Shown in pieces: positions 36,796 through 46,399 of a stretch of DNA of 64,000 nucleotides. The DNA is taken from the NCBI RefSeq assembly GCF_034676725.1, contig NZ_JAUCBR010000004.1:3686001-3750000 (forward strand), given 5' to 3'. Numbering within the stretch: position 1 is the first letter of the stretch; every line of letters starts with the position of its first letter. A program made the position numbers and the translations under genes. The notes beneath the pieces are model-generated. The model saw only the letters and a program-made list of their open reading frames with translations, did not search any database and had not been told where the DNA came from. This DNA is from Denitromonas sp. (GTDB taxonomy: Bacteria > Pseudomonadota > Gammaproteobacteria > Burkholderiales > Rhodocyclaceae).

Positions 36796-37304
36796 CAGTG
36801 AACCGTTGGCGGAATGTCGGTTGGTGCGGGCGTGACGGCCTCCGGCAAGGGAAGGTCGTCGAGGTGCAGATCCCAGTCGGCCTTGGCAACGGTGCCGCGG
36901 ATCATCGCGCACAGGGCCTGCATCAAGGCTTTATCGCAATCGAAGCTGACCTGCCGCGCCCGGGTCTCGCCGAGCATGATGCGGCACAGCGGGCCCTCGA
37001 GTGGCTCGAGCCGGCTTTCGGTGGCCAGCAGCGGTTCGGTGCCCAGCGGGTGGGCCAGATCAGTCTCGTCGAAGGGCGCCTTGAAGGTCCCCGAGCTTTC
37101 TGCCGGCGGGGCGTTGGCCGGGCGGGTGCCCGGCGCCGTCTTCGACAGGTGGCTGTTGAGCATGCGCTGCAGGCCCGGCCACAGCGCCTTGAGCAGGCGC
37201 CGGGTGAGCAGCACGCCGATCTCCTCGCGCTGGGCGGTGGCGATGCGCAGGAGCAGGCGATCGGCCCGCGCATCGTAGGCCACCTGGAGTTGCTGGATCT
37301 GCAT
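36795..37304 (-). CDS. conserved hypothetical protein, 169 aa
   Basis: Begins MQIQQLQVAYDARADRLLLR at 37304, 11 bp after lysS, and ends in TGATG coupling with mnmC. The first 50 residues look like a two-strand, one-helix DNA/RNA-binding-like domain (EEIGVLLTRRLLKALWPGLQ); the middle is proline-rich, and residues ~110-140 form a helical block. I know similar uncharacterised genes beside lysS in betaproteobacteria but no function. The location between two tRNA-related genes is suggestive only. Confidence 0.75.
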   Translation of the reverse strand: MQIQQLQVAYDARADRLLLRIATAQREEIGVLLTRRLLKALWPGLQRMLNSHLSKTAPGTRPANAPPAESSGTFKAPFDETDLAHPLGTEPLLATESRLEPLEGPLCRIMLGETRARQVSFDCDKALMQALCAMIRGTVAKADWDLHLDDLPLPEAVTPAPTDIPPTVH

Positions 37305-37315
37305 CGTGCGCCGGC

Positions 37316-38815
37316 TTACTCCGGACGCATCTGCGGGAAGAGGATGACGTCGCGAATGGCCGGGCTGTCGGTGAGCAGCATGACCAGACGGTCGATGCCG
37401 ATGCCGCAGCCGCCGGTGGGCGGCAGGCCGAACTCGAGCGCGCGGATGTAGTCGGCGTCGTAGAACATGGCCTCGTCGTCGCCGGCTTCCTTGGCTTCGA
37501 CCTGGGCGCGGAAACGTGCGGCCTGGTCTTCCGGGTCGTTCAGCTCGGAGAAGCCGTTGGCGATCTCGCGGCCGACGATGAACAGCTCGAAACGCTCGGT
37601 GATTTCCGGGTTGGTGTCCGATGCGCGGGCCAGCGGGCTGACCTCCACCGGGTAGTCGATGATGAAGGTCGGTTCCCACAGCTCGGCTTCGGCGCAAGCT
37701 TCGAACAGCTGCAGTTGCAGGCTACCCAGGCCGCCGGGCTTGACGCTCTCGCCGAAGGCGTTGATCTTGGCCTTGAGCCACTCCGCGTCGGCCAGTTGCT
37801 CGATCGTGAAGCCCGGGTGGTACTTGCGGATCGCCTCGACGATGGTCAGGCGGTGGAAGGGCTTGGACAGGTCCAGCTCGCGGCCCTGGTACTGGAACAC
37901 CTCGGTGCCCAGCGCCTCGCGCGCGGCCTGGCGGATGAGGCCTTCGGTGAAGTTCATCAGGCTCTGGTAGTTCGCGTAGGCCTCGTAGAACTCCATCATG
38001 GTGAATTCGGGGTTGTGGCGCGGGCTGAGGCCTTCATTGCGGAAGTTGCGATTGACCTCGAACACCTTCTCGAAACCGCCCACCACCAGACGCTTGAGGT
38101 AGAGCTCCGGCGCGATGCGCAGGAACAGCTCCATGTCGAGGGCGTTGTGGTGGGTGGTGAAGGGCTTGGCCGAGGCGCCGCCGGGGATGGGGTGCATCAT
38201 CGGCGTTTCGACCTCGAGGAAGCCGTGGCTCATCATGTAGTTGCGGATCGACTGCACCATGCGGCTGCGGGCCACGAAGGTGAAGCGCGACTGCTCGTTC
38301 ATGATCAGGTCGAGATAGCGCTGGCGGTACTTGGTTTCCTGGTCGGTCAGGCCGTGGAATTTTTCCGGCAGCGGGCGCAGGTTCTTCGACAGCAGGCGGA
38401 TCTCGGTGCAGTTGACCGTCAGCTCGCCGGTCTTGGTCTTGAACAGCGTGCCGACCGCGCCGACGATGTCGCCGATGTCCCAGTGCTTGAAGTCGGCGTG
38501 CACATCTTCGCCCACGCCCTGGTTGCTCACATACAGCTGGATGCGGCCCGACAGGTCCTGAATGGTGGCGAAGCTGGCCTTGCCCATGACGCGCTTGAGC
38601 ATGACGCGGCCGGCCACGCGTACTTCCACCGGGGTTTCCTCGAGGGCCTCGCGAGTCTTCTCGCCATACATTTCGTCAAGCTTGCCGGCGGTGTTCTCGC
38701 GCGAGAAATCGTTGGGGTAGGCACGCCCGGTCTCGCGCCATGCCCGCAGCTTTTCGCGGCGTTCGGCGATGAGGTGGTTTTCGTCAACGGAAGGCGTGGA
38801 GTTCTGTTCTGACAT
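37316..38815 (-). CDS. lysS: lysyl-tRNA synthetase, class II
   Basis: A 499-residue class II synthetase: OB-fold anticodon domain (VRVAGRVMLKRVMGKASFAT, about residues 66-85), motif 2 (FRNEGLSPRHNPEFTMMEFYEAY) and motif 3 (GLPPTGGCGIGIDRLVML). The start at 38815 (MSEQNSTPSVDENH) is chosen because the 74 upstream codons have no family counterpart. Heads a three-gene operon with the 169-aa protein and mnmC. Confidence 0.97.
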   Translation of the reverse strand: MSEQNSTPSVDENHLIAERREKLRAWRETGRAYPNDFSRENTAGKLDEMYGEKTREALEETPVEVRVAGRVMLKRVMGKASFATIQDLSGRIQLYVSNQGVGEDVHADFKHWDIGDIVGAVGTLFKTKTGELTVNCTEIRLLSKNLRPLPEKFHGLTDQETKYRQRYLDLIMNEQSRFTFVARSRMVQSIRNYMMSHGFLEVETPMMHPIPGGASAKPFTTHHNALDMELFLRIAPELYLKRLVVGGFEKVFEVNRNFRNEGLSPRHNPEFTMMEFYEAYANYQSLMNFTEGLIRQAAREALGTEVFQYQGRELDLSKPFHRLTIVEAIRKYHPGFTIEQLADAEWLKAKINAFGESVKPGGLGSLQLQLFEACAEAELWEPTFIIDYPVEVSPLARASDTNPEITERFELFIVGREIANGFSELNDPEDQAARFRAQVEAKEAGDDEAMFYDADYIRALEFGLPPTGGCGIGIDRLVMLLTDSPAIRDVILFPQMRPE

Positions 38816-39027
38816 GTGTGGCTCGTTTGAAATGATGGCAAGTCCGGAACGCGCGCGAAGGCCGCTGGCGACCGAAAAGCGCAATTTTCGCATAACCGTG
38901 GCGAGAAGTCGCTCGCGAACCGGCGCGCGCTGCCATGAGCGGCGCGGTTTTCCACCCACAAATGCCGTCGTCGGGCTCAATGATGCCGAAACCCTGCCGT
39001 TACATGCTCTACCTGCGGAAGGTGAAC

Positions 39028-40092
39028 ATGCGAACACGTACCGGCGACACCCTGCTGGCCTTGCTCAAGGCCGCGCAACACCTGACCTCGCTTCATGCGC
39101 GAGATGCGTTGTTGCGCGCGTTCTGCGTCGGCGCACTGCGCGCGCTGCATGCCACGCGTTGCGATCTGTACGTGCTCGGCGCCGGGCTCGGCCGACGGCG
39201 CGCTGTCCGTATCGGCTGGAGCCATGGCGAGGGCGCCGGCGGCGACTGGGATGATGCGGTCGATGACAAGGCGATCGCGTCGGATGACCCCTGGCTGGCC
39301 CTGGCGACCGACGCGAATGCAGGCTGGCTGCGCAAGCGGGATGCCGACGGCTGGCGGCTGGTGTTCCAGGTGCGCCATGGCGGGCGCGTCAAGTGGATTC
39401 TGGACGTCCAGTCACCGACGGCGATCGCCGCGGTAACTGCCGACGGCGTGCGTGCCTATATCCATTGCTTCGAGCGGCTGATGGCCCACTGGGACTATGC
39501 CAACCTCGATACCCTGACCGGCCTGCTCAATCGCAAGACCTTCGACGAGCAGTTCGACCAGCTGATCGCTGTCGCCGAGCGGGCCCGTCGGCAGGACGGC
39601 GAGCGGCGCGAGGAGAAGGATCCGCCCAGCCCGGCATGGCTGGGCATTGTCGATATCGACCACTTCAAGAACATCAACGACACCTGGGGCCATCTGTTCG
39701 GCGACGAGGTGCTGATTCGCCTGGCGGACTGCATGCGCGGTGCGTTCCGCGGTTCCGACAAGCTCTTCCGCTTCGGCGGTGAGGAGTTTGTGGTGATGCT
39801 GCGCAATGTGCCGGCGGACACCGTGGCGAGCATCTTCGAGCGTTTCCGGGCGCTGGTCGAAACCCATGATTTCCCGCAGGTCGGTACCGTGACCTGCTCG
39901 ATCGGCTTTGCGCAGGTCGATGACCGGCTGCCGCCGGCCGAGCTGCTCGGCCGCGCCGACTCGGCGCTCTATTACGGCAAGGAACACGGCCGCAACTGCA
40001 CCTGGGCCTATGAAGACCTGGTGGCCGCCGGCGAGCTGGTGACGACCACGGCCACCAGCAGCGCCCAGCAGGACGCCGACCAGTACTTCTGA
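39028..40092 (+). CDS. diguanylate cyclase (GGDEF protein)
   Basis: A 354-residue protein: an N-terminal sensor-like region of about 170 residues (possibly GAF-related), then a GGDEF domain with LTGLLNRKTFDEQ, VDIDHFKNINDTWGH and the intact active site GGEEF. It should make cyclic di-GMP. The ATG at 39028 has GCGGAAGG six bases upstream, a better start than the ATG at 38935. It is cytoplasmic with no membrane segment. Convergent with the condensin operon. Confidence 0.9.
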   Translation: MRTRTGDTLLALLKAAQHLTSLHARDALLRAFCVGALRALHATRCDLYVLGAGLGRRRAVRIGWSHGEGAGGDWDDAVDDKAIASDDPWLALATDANAGWLRKRDADGWRLVFQVRHGGRVKWILDVQSPTAIAAVTADGVRAYIHCFERLMAHWDYANLDTLTGLLNRKTFDEQFDQLIAVAERARRQDGERREEKDPPSPAWLGIVDIDHFKNINDTWGHLFGDEVLIRLADCMRGAFRGSDKLFRFGGEEFVVMLRNVPADTVASIFERFRALVETHDFPQVGTVTCSIGFAQVDDRLPPAELLGRADSALYYGKEHGRNCTWAYEDLVAAGELVTTTATSSAQQDADQYF

Positions 40093-40102
40093 TCCACAGC
40101 CC

Positions 40103-42895
40103 CTAGTCGCGCTGGCGTTGCAGCACCCCGATCGGCGGCGCCCATTCTTCCGCTGGCGGCTTCTTGCGCGTGACCAGTGTCAGCTGCGCGGGAGCGAAGA
40201 CGTTGGCATTGTGTGTCACTGGCGTGGTGATCAGGTATTGCGCACGGGTGGCGCGCAGGAAGGCGCCGACGCGGTCGATGTTGGCCACGTCCAGGTGGGC
40301 GAAGGGCTCGTCGATGAACACGAAGCCGCCCGGGCGGGTCTCGTCCATCAGTAGCGCAATCAGCAGGATCAGCGATTTCATCACCTGCTGGCCACCCGAG
40401 GCCTCGCCGTCGTTGAGGCCGACCGCGCCCTTGCGGTCGAAGTCGAAGCGCACCTCCAGGCCCGAACGATTGAGCGCCGCGTCGTCGTTGTCCAGATGCG
40501 GCACCGGGCAATCCACCTCCACATGCGCCAGCTCGCCCAGCGCCTTGAGGTTGCGGCTGTACTGGCGCACCGTGGCGCGCAGCTTGCCGATGTAGGCAGC
40601 GCGTGCCTCGTCGGTGTGACGTCGGGCGGTGGCGCAGTAGCCCTGGCGCGTCGCGTAGTCGCGCTCGCGGCGGCCCAGCTCGTCGAGCAGGCGGTCGCGC
40701 AGGGTGAGCACGGCGGCGTCCTGCACCCAGTCGCCGTGTTCGAGGCGCTGGCGCAGGCGTTCGGCGTCGGCGCGTGCGCTGCGGGCATCGCCATAGCGCT
40801 CGATGAGCGCCTCGATGCCTTCGCCGCGACGCCAGGCCGGCGGCATGCCGCGACGCAGGCGGCGCAGGCGCTGAACGCGCTGGGCCTGGGACTGGCGGCG
40901 CGGGCGGTCTTCGCTGTCGAGCAGGCCGAGGCGTTGTTCGTGCGTGGCCAGCTCGCGGCGGCGACGGTCGAGTTCGATCTGGATACCGTTGAGTCGCTCG
41001 CCGATGGCATCGAGCGTGGCCTGCAACTCGGTGCGTTCGGCAATGGCGTCGGTCAGCGCCTTCCGGGCCGCCGGCAGATCGGCCTCGGCCTCGGCAAAGG
41101 CCTGGGCGCGGGCGGCCAGCTGCGGCGCGGCGCTCAGGCCGAGCAGCTGGCTGCGCAGGGTGTTGAGGCGGTCGCGCAGGACGTCCATTTGCGGGCGCAG
41201 CGGACTGAGCGCCTTGTCAAGCTCACGCACGTCGGCGGAGAGCGCATCGATGCGCGCCTGGCGGGCCAGCTCACCGAAGTGGAATTCACGCGGGCGGCCC
41301 AGGTGGCGGGCGCCGCGTCGTTCGCGGTGATAGGCGTCGCGGGTGATCCATTCGGTGTCGCGCGGCAGCGCGCTGCCGGCGGCGGCGTCTTCGACGCGGG
41401 TGATGCGGTTCAACAGATCGGCCAGCCAGCGCGGCACCGGGCCGGCAAAGCGCACCACTTCGGCCAGCGTGTCGCGCTGGGCCGGCGGGGCGTTTTCGCA
41501 GTCGGCGACGATGAAGTGGCGGAAGCGCTCGCGCTCGCCCAGCGCCCAGGCCTGGTGCCGGTCGGCGGCGCGTTCGAGCAGCAGCACATGGCGGTAGGGG
41601 CGCAACACCGCTTCGATGGCGCCTTGCCAGGCCGCGTCGGTGATCTCGATGGCTTCACTCAGCGCGCGGTGGCCGATGCCGGCCTCGGTCAGCTGGGCGC
41701 GGAAGGCGCGCACTTCGGGGTCGGACGGCGGGCTGCTGCGCTCATGGGCGTGGGCGAGGGCGTCCTTGGCGGTCTCGAAACGGGCGATCAGCTCGCGCTC
41801 CTGGGCGCGCAGGGCGGTCAGTTCGGCCTCGACGGCCTCGTGCTCGGCCTCGATGCCAGCGGCGTCCTGGCCTTCTTCGCGGGCCAGCAGCTCGCGCAGG
41901 GCGTTGCGCTCGGTGAGTACACGTTCGAGGTCGCGCACCCGGTCATGGGCGCCGAGGTGGCGCTGTTCGACGGCCAGGAACTCGCTGCGCGCCCTGGCGC
42001 GGGCGGCCTCTTCGGCCGCGCGCTCGGCCTCGACCTGATTGATGCGCTGGCGTGCGGCGACCAGGCCCTGCTGGCGCTCACGGCGCTCGCCGTCCTGGGC
42101 GCGCAGCTGGCTGCGTTCGGCGCGGATGTCGCGGCGCAGCTCGAGGGCTTCGAGGCGCGGCACGATCTCGGCGTCGAGCGCGGAGAGTTCGTCGGTGATC
42201 TGCTTCCACTCCAGATAGCGGTCGGCCTCGAGCCGCTTGGCCTCAGCCTGGGCGCGCAGGCGGTCGAGGTCGATCGACAGGCTGTCGAGTTCGCGCTCGG
42301 CATTCTGCTGCTCTTCGCGGGCGACATCGTAGTTGTCGAGCACTTCCTTGTCGCCGAACACGTCGAAGACCAGTTCGAGCAGCGCCTTGGGCGCGTATTC
42401 GCAGAGTTTGTCGGTGTCGCCTTGCTCCAGCGCAAGCACCTTGGCGATGGCCGGGGTCAGGCCACCGGCGGCGAGGCGGCTTTGATAGTCGCGCAGGCCG
42501 ATCCAGTCGTTGCCAGTGTCGAGCGCCTCGATCTCGACGTCGCCGTCGACGATGGTGTAGTCGCGTGTCCATTCACCGCCGGCGCGCCGGATGCGGCAGG
42601 CCAGGGTGACCACGTCGTCGAGACAGGGGAAGAACGGGCGGCGGCCGGTGGCACCGGGCAGGTTGGCCACCGTGGCGCGGATCCAGGCGTGGCTGCGGTT
42701 GGCGCGGCGCACATAGCGACGGAAATCGCGCTTGCCCGAGCAGCGCAGCGCGAACAGCGTGCGCAGGGCGTCGAGCAGGGTGGTCTTGCCCGAGCCATTG
42801 GGGCCGACGATGGTGATGATCTGGGCGTCCAGCGGCAGTGTGAAGCGGCGCCAGAAGTCCCAGTGGACCAGTTCGATCTGTTTGATATGGAACAT
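40103..42895 (-). CDS. SMC/MukB-like condensin ATPase (MksB/JetC type)
   Basis: A 930-residue ABC/SMC-type ATPase. Walker A GPNGSGKT is at residues 31-38; two long coiled-coil arms (about 180-420 and 590-760, rich in RARAEAER-type heptads) flank a hinge-like centre; the C-terminal head has signature ASGGQQVMKS and Walker B GFVFIDEPFAHLD. It is shorter than MukB. With the MukE-like and MukF-like genes upstream on the same strand it forms a MukBEF/MksBEF/JetABC-type complex. No JetD-like nuclease gene follows, favouring a chromosome-organising role over plasmid defence. Confidence 0.8.
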   Translation of the reverse strand: MFHIKQIELVHWDFWRRFTLPLDAQIITIVGPNGSGKTTLLDALRTLFALRCSGKRDFRRYVRRANRSHAWIRATVANLPGATGRRPFFPCLDDVVTLACRIRRAGGEWTRDYTIVDGDVEIEALDTGNDWIGLRDYQSRLAAGGLTPAIAKVLALEQGDTDKLCEYAPKALLELVFDVFGDKEVLDNYDVAREEQQNAERELDSLSIDLDRLRAQAEAKRLEADRYLEWKQITDELSALDAEIVPRLEALELRRDIRAERSQLRAQDGERRERQQGLVAARQRINQVEAERAAEEAARARARSEFLAVEQRHLGAHDRVRDLERVLTERNALRELLAREEGQDAAGIEAEHEAVEAELTALRAQERELIARFETAKDALAHAHERSSPPSDPEVRAFRAQLTEAGIGHRALSEAIEITDAAWQGAIEAVLRPYRHVLLLERAADRHQAWALGERERFRHFIVADCENAPPAQRDTLAEVVRFAGPVPRWLADLLNRITRVEDAAAGSALPRDTEWITRDAYHRERRGARHLGRPREFHFGELARQARIDALSADVRELDKALSPLRPQMDVLRDRLNTLRSQLLGLSAAPQLAARAQAFAEAEADLPAARKALTDAIAERTELQATLDAIGERLNGIQIELDRRRRELATHEQRLGLLDSEDRPRRQSQAQRVQRLRRLRRGMPPAWRRGEGIEALIERYGDARSARADAERLRQRLEHGDWVQDAAVLTLRDRLLDELGRRERDYATRQGYCATARRHTDEARAAYIGKLRATVRQYSRNLKALGELAHVEVDCPVPHLDNDDAALNRSGLEVRFDFDRKGAVGLNDGEASGGQQVMKSLILLIALLMDETRPGGFVFIDEPFAHLDVANIDRVGAFLRATRAQYLITTPVTHNANVFAPAQLTLVTRKKPPAEEWAPPIGVLQRQRD

Positions 42896-42910
42896 GTGTT
42901 CTGTGCCGGC

Positions 42911-43195
42911 TCAGCGCAGGCTGCGGTTGCAACCGCTGTCGCGCATGCGTTGTTGGTAGCGTTGCTTGCTGTTGGCCAGTCGTTGAGCGCGGCTGGGGTC
43001 GGTCGTGCGGGCGAGTTGCATGTCGAGCTTGGTGATCGCGCTTTGATAGCGCGCGCAATTGCGCTCGCGGGTGTCCTGGTCTGCCTGGGCGCTGCGGCTA
43101 TCGGCGCCGCCGGCGCGTGCGCCGCTCAGGGCGTGTGCGGGGAGCGCGGTGAGCGCGACGAGCAGGGTGCAGGCGAGGTGTCGTCTGAATGGCAT
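42911..43195 (-). CDS. small exported protein within the condensin operon
   Basis: A 94-residue protein with a signal peptide (HLACTLLVALTALPAHA) and a charged, helical mature part with two cysteines (NCARYQSAI and DSGCNRSLR). Its ATG shares a base with the stop of the MukE-like gene, and its stop lies 15 bp before the SMC gene. A periplasmic product in a condensin operon is unexpected; it resembles small DUF-type periplasmic helical proteins. Function unknown. Confidence 0.7.
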   Translation of the reverse strand: MPFRRHLACTLLVALTALPAHALSGARAGGADSRSAQADQDTRERNCARYQSAITKLDMQLARTTDPSRAQRLANSKQRYQQRMRDSGCNRSLR

Positions 43196-43923
43196 CAGAA
43201 CATCTCCGCGCCGGGCTCGGGCATGTCGCCGTCGAACTCGTCTTCGTCGTCCGCGCCAGCCAGCGCGAAGGCGTCGGCGGCAGGCGGTGGGTGGCCGGCC
43301 TCGGTGAGCACGCCAGCGAGCGTGCCGTGGATGATGCGGTCGGCCATCAGGCGGTAGTCGAGCGCGACGTCGAGCAGCGGGCCTTCGAGCAGCATGCCGT
43401 TGCGGCGTTCGATGAAACCGAGGCGGGCGAGGCGGCCGAGCATGAAGTTACGCACCTTGGTCTTGCCGCCCAGGCGCGGGCCGAAGTCGGCAATCAGCGA
43501 GGCTTCGGAGACGCCGGCCGACACTTCGGCGCCGTGGGCGACAGGTTGCTCGGCGGCGAACAGTTCTTCCTGGCCTTCGTTGGCGAGGTTCTGGCGGGTC
43601 ACCTGGCGTTCACGCTTGGGCAGGATGATCAGTGCCCACAGCACCACCAGCAGGGCGATTTCGTCGCGGGTGAGGCCCATGTTGCTGGCCTGGTATTCGC
43701 GGCCGCCGCCGAAGGTGGGTTCGAGCGCATCGGGCGTCAGGCCGACGGCCACATGCGCGGCGTAGGGGTTGTCGAGCAGGCGCAGGCCGACGCTGGCCAG
43801 GCGCTGGTCGATTTCGTGGCGGAAGGTTTCGTCGATGAGCGCGCGACGCACCATCGGGTCCTTGCGCGGCAGCCAGCGCTGGGCGATGAGGCGCGCGGTG
43901 AGGGCGCGGATGTCGTGTTCCAT
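43195..43923 (-). CDS. MukE/MksE-like condensin subunit
   Basis: A 242-residue protein matching the winged-helix accessory subunits of MukBEF-like condensins (MksE/JetB, DUF4194-type). It has helical N-terminus MEHDIRALTARLIAQRWLPR, the block LTRDEIALLVVLWALIILPKRER (about residues 85-107), and a C-terminal winged-helix part (FMLGRLARLGFIERRNGMLL) before an acidic tail. Seven bases separate its start from the stop of the MukF-like gene. Confidence 0.75.
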   Translation of the reverse strand: MEHDIRALTARLIAQRWLPRKDPMVRRALIDETFRHEIDQRLASVGLRLLDNPYAAHVAVGLTPDALEPTFGGGREYQASNMGLTRDEIALLVVLWALIILPKRERQVTRQNLANEGQEELFAAEQPVAHGAEVSAGVSEASLIADFGPRLGGKTKVRNFMLGRLARLGFIERRNGMLLEGPLLDVALDYRLMADRIIHGTLAGVLTEAGHPPPAADAFALAGADDEDEFDGDMPEPGAEMF

Positions 43924-43930
43924 GGGCGCG

Positions 43931-45208
43931 TCAGTCCGTGGTGTGAGGGCTCAGGCGGCGGATGCTGCCGGCGCTGATGCGGGCGATTTCGTCGTGACCG
44001 ACGTCGACCAGCGTGGTGTCGAACTCGACCTTGAGCGGCAGGCGCATGAAGGCGCCGATGGGGCCGTCGGCGGGGGCGCTGTCCTGGCTGTCGGCGAGCA
44101 GGGCGAGCAGCGACAGGCGGTAGGCGGCGTGGCCGAAGCCGCCACCGGCGACCATGTCGTGCAAGGTGGCGGGCTCGGCCGCGATGGCGTCGAGCCGGCC
44201 GGCAAAATGGGTGAGCAGGCGCAGGTCTTCTTCTTCGGGTGCGAGCGCGGTGGGGGCGTCGTCGGCCTCGGGCAGGGTGGTGTCGTCGGCCTCGCCGCGC
44301 AGCAGGTCGCACAGGGCGGTTTCGGCGCGGTCGAGCAATTCATGGCCACCGGCGAGCAGCGGCATGTGCGGGGTGTCGGTGATGGCGTCGAGGGCCATCG
44401 CGGCCAGGGCGTCCATGCCTTGCTGGCCCAGCCAGGCGGCGACATCGCTGGAGGAGATGCCCGAGCTGCCAAGGGTGACGCGCTGGGTCTCGATCTTGTT
44501 GAGCGCGCGCTGGAAGGCGGCATCGACGCGCGCCAGGCGGGACTGCGCCAGGCCAATGCGCTGGGCGATGCGGGCGACGTCGAAGGGCGCTTCGGGGTCA
44601 GCCAGCAGGGCACGCAGGATGTCGGTGCCGCGGTCCAGCCATTTGCCGTTGGCCGACAGCCGGCGGCGCGACTCGACGATGCGGAACTCCGAACCCGAGG
44701 CGATGGCTTCTTCGAAGTGCAGGGTGAGGTCGTTGAGCTTGGACAGCAGGTGTCCCAGCGCTTCGGCGGTGATGCTGTCGGTGGCCTGCAGGCCGGCGAG
44801 CTGGGCGGTGAGGAAGCCAAGCTCGGCGTCTTCGGACTCGCCGAAGCGCAGCAACATGCCCAGCGCCGCGACCGCATTGCGACCGGCGTCCGACAGGTGG
44901 TAGAGCCCGTCGTCGGCGTAGCTGATGAGGCCCGATTCGCGCAGGCGCTTGAGCGTGGTTTCGAGCTTGACCGGGTCGAGGAAGGCGAAGCGGCGGCGCA
45001 GGGCGTCGGGCGACCAGCGCGGGTGCTCGACGTCGTGGCCGACCTCGCGCAGGACGAGCAGGCGCAGCAACACCTCCGCCTCGCTGCCGCGAAACAGGGA
45101 GATGAAGGTGTCGATGACCGGCTGCGCCGCGGCGAGTGCCGACAGTTCGGGCACATCGTCCACGGCGTAACCGGGCGCGAGGTAGTCAGCGAGGTCCTGA
45201 TCCGTCAT
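43931..45208 (-). CDS. MukF/MksF-like kleisin subunit
   Basis: A 425-residue predominantly helical protein starting MTDQDLADYLAPGYAVDD. It has an N-terminal winged-helix region (RFAFLDPVKLETTLKRLRES, ISYADDGLYHLSD), a long central helical section, and a C-terminal helical end, as in MksF/JetA kleisins that bridge the SMC heads. First gene of the operon; it starts 19 bp after prfB's stop on the same strand, so it may be co-transcribed with prfB. Confidence 0.75.
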   Translation of the reverse strand: MTDQDLADYLAPGYAVDDVPELSALAAAQPVIDTFISLFRGSEAEVLLRLLVLREVGHDVEHPRWSPDALRRRFAFLDPVKLETTLKRLRESGLISYADDGLYHLSDAGRNAVAALGMLLRFGESEDAELGFLTAQLAGLQATDSITAEALGHLLSKLNDLTLHFEEAIASGSEFRIVESRRRLSANGKWLDRGTDILRALLADPEAPFDVARIAQRIGLAQSRLARVDAAFQRALNKIETQRVTLGSSGISSSDVAAWLGQQGMDALAAMALDAITDTPHMPLLAGGHELLDRAETALCDLLRGEADDTTLPEADDAPTALAPEEEDLRLLTHFAGRLDAIAAEPATLHDMVAGGGFGHAAYRLSLLALLADSQDSAPADGPIGAFMRLPLKVEFDTTLVDVGHDEIARISAGSIRRLSPHTTD

Positions 45209-45227
45209 GCGCGATACGTGCAGCGCC

Positions 45228-46332
45228 TCAGACGGCTTGCTTGAGGCTGGCCTCGATGAAGTCGTCGAGGTCGCCATCGAGCACGGCCTGGGTGTTGCCG
45301 ACTTCATAGTTGGTGCGCAGATCCTTGATGCGCGACTGGTCGAGCACATAGGAGCGGATCTGGTGGCCCCAGCCGATGTCGCTCTTGGCATCTTCGAGCG
45401 CCTGCGCCTCGCTCTGGCGCTTGCGCAGCTCGAGCTCGTAGAGCTTGGCCTTGAGCATCTTCCAGGCTTCGTCCTTGTTGCGGTGCTGCGAGCGATCGTT
45501 CTGGCACTGCACGACGATGCCGGTCGGGTTGTGCGTCAGGCGCACGGCCGAGTCGGTCTTGTTGATGTGCTGGCCGCCCGCCCCCGAGGCGCGGTAGGTG
45601 TCGGTACGCACGTCGGCCGGGTTGATCTCGATCTCGATGGAGTCATCGATTTCGGGGTAGATCGACACCGAGCAGAAGCTGGTGTGGCGACGGGCGTTGG
45701 AGTCGAAGGGCGACTTTCGGACCAGACGGTGGATGCCGGTCTCGGTGCGCAGGAAGCCGTAGGCATACTCGCCCGAGACCTTGATGGTCGCGCTCTTGAT
45801 GCCCGCCACTTCGCCTTCGGACTCTTCGAGCAGTTCGGTCTCGAAGCCCTTGCGTTCGCAGTAGCGCAGGTACATGCGCTCGAGCATGCCCGCCCAGTCC
45901 TGCGCCTCGGTGCCGCCGGCACCGGCCTGGATGTCGATGAAGCAGGCGTTCTCGTCCATGGGGCCGGAGAACATGCGGCGGAACTCGAGCCCGCCAACGA
46001 TCTCTTCGAGCGCCTTGGCATCGGTCTCGATGGCTTCGAGCGTATCGTCGTCGCCTTCGGCCTCGGCCATCTCGAACAGGTCGAGCAGGTCGCCCGACTG
46101 CTGGGCCACATGCTGCAGCGTGACCACCACGCCTTCGAGCAGTTTCTTTTCCTTGCCCAGGGCCTGACCGCGCGCGGCGTCGTTCCAGACGTCGGGGTCT
46201 TCGAGGGCGATGTTGACTTCTTCTAGCTTTGAGGCTTTTTCATCGTAGTCAAAGATACCTCCGAAGTTCTTCCCCGCGGCGCTTCAGGTCCGCAAGAGCT
46301 TCGGCGATGTCGTTGATGCGTTCTGCGTCCAT
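45228..46332 (-). CDS. prfB: peptide chain release factor 2, with programmed +1 frameshift
   Basis: Release factor 2 recognises UGA and UAA. The first frame (46332 to TGA at 46251-46249) gives 27 residues (MDAERINDIAEALADLKRRG, EELRRYL). A +1 shift at CTT-TGA-C then continues for 340 residues, for a total of 367, the usual size. GGQ motif appears as RASGAGGQHINKTDSAVR, and the SPF stop-codon-reading tripeptide as RKSPFDSN. In-frame TGA is therefore autoregulation, not a mutation. Confidence 0.97.
46249..46262 (-). promoter_or_regulatory. prfB programmed frameshift site
   Basis: Minus strand reads GGAGGTATCTTTGAC: a Shine-Dalgarno-like GGAGG three bases before CTT TGA C. This is the conserved RF2 recoding signal; low RF2 slows termination at the UGA and permits the +1 shift. 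Confidence 0.95.
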
Positions 46333-46399
46333 GGCAGGGGTCTCCGGCTGTTCAATGCAAACCGCGCATTATACAGCCAGCGCCACTCGGATCGGCAGC

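Noticed and set aside
40496..43357. A 953-codon forward frame opposite the condensin ATPase gene
   Set aside because: Same antisense artefact; the minus-strand frame has Walker A, signature and Walker B motifs.
40103..45208. Wadjet (JetABCD) plasmid-defence system
   Set aside because: Only three condensin-like subunits are present; no JetD toprim nuclease gene adjoins, so a defence label is unsupported.
46249..46251. In-frame TGA suggesting prfB is a pseudogene
   Set aside because: It is the conserved RF2 programmed frameshift signal; both frames join to a full-length protein.
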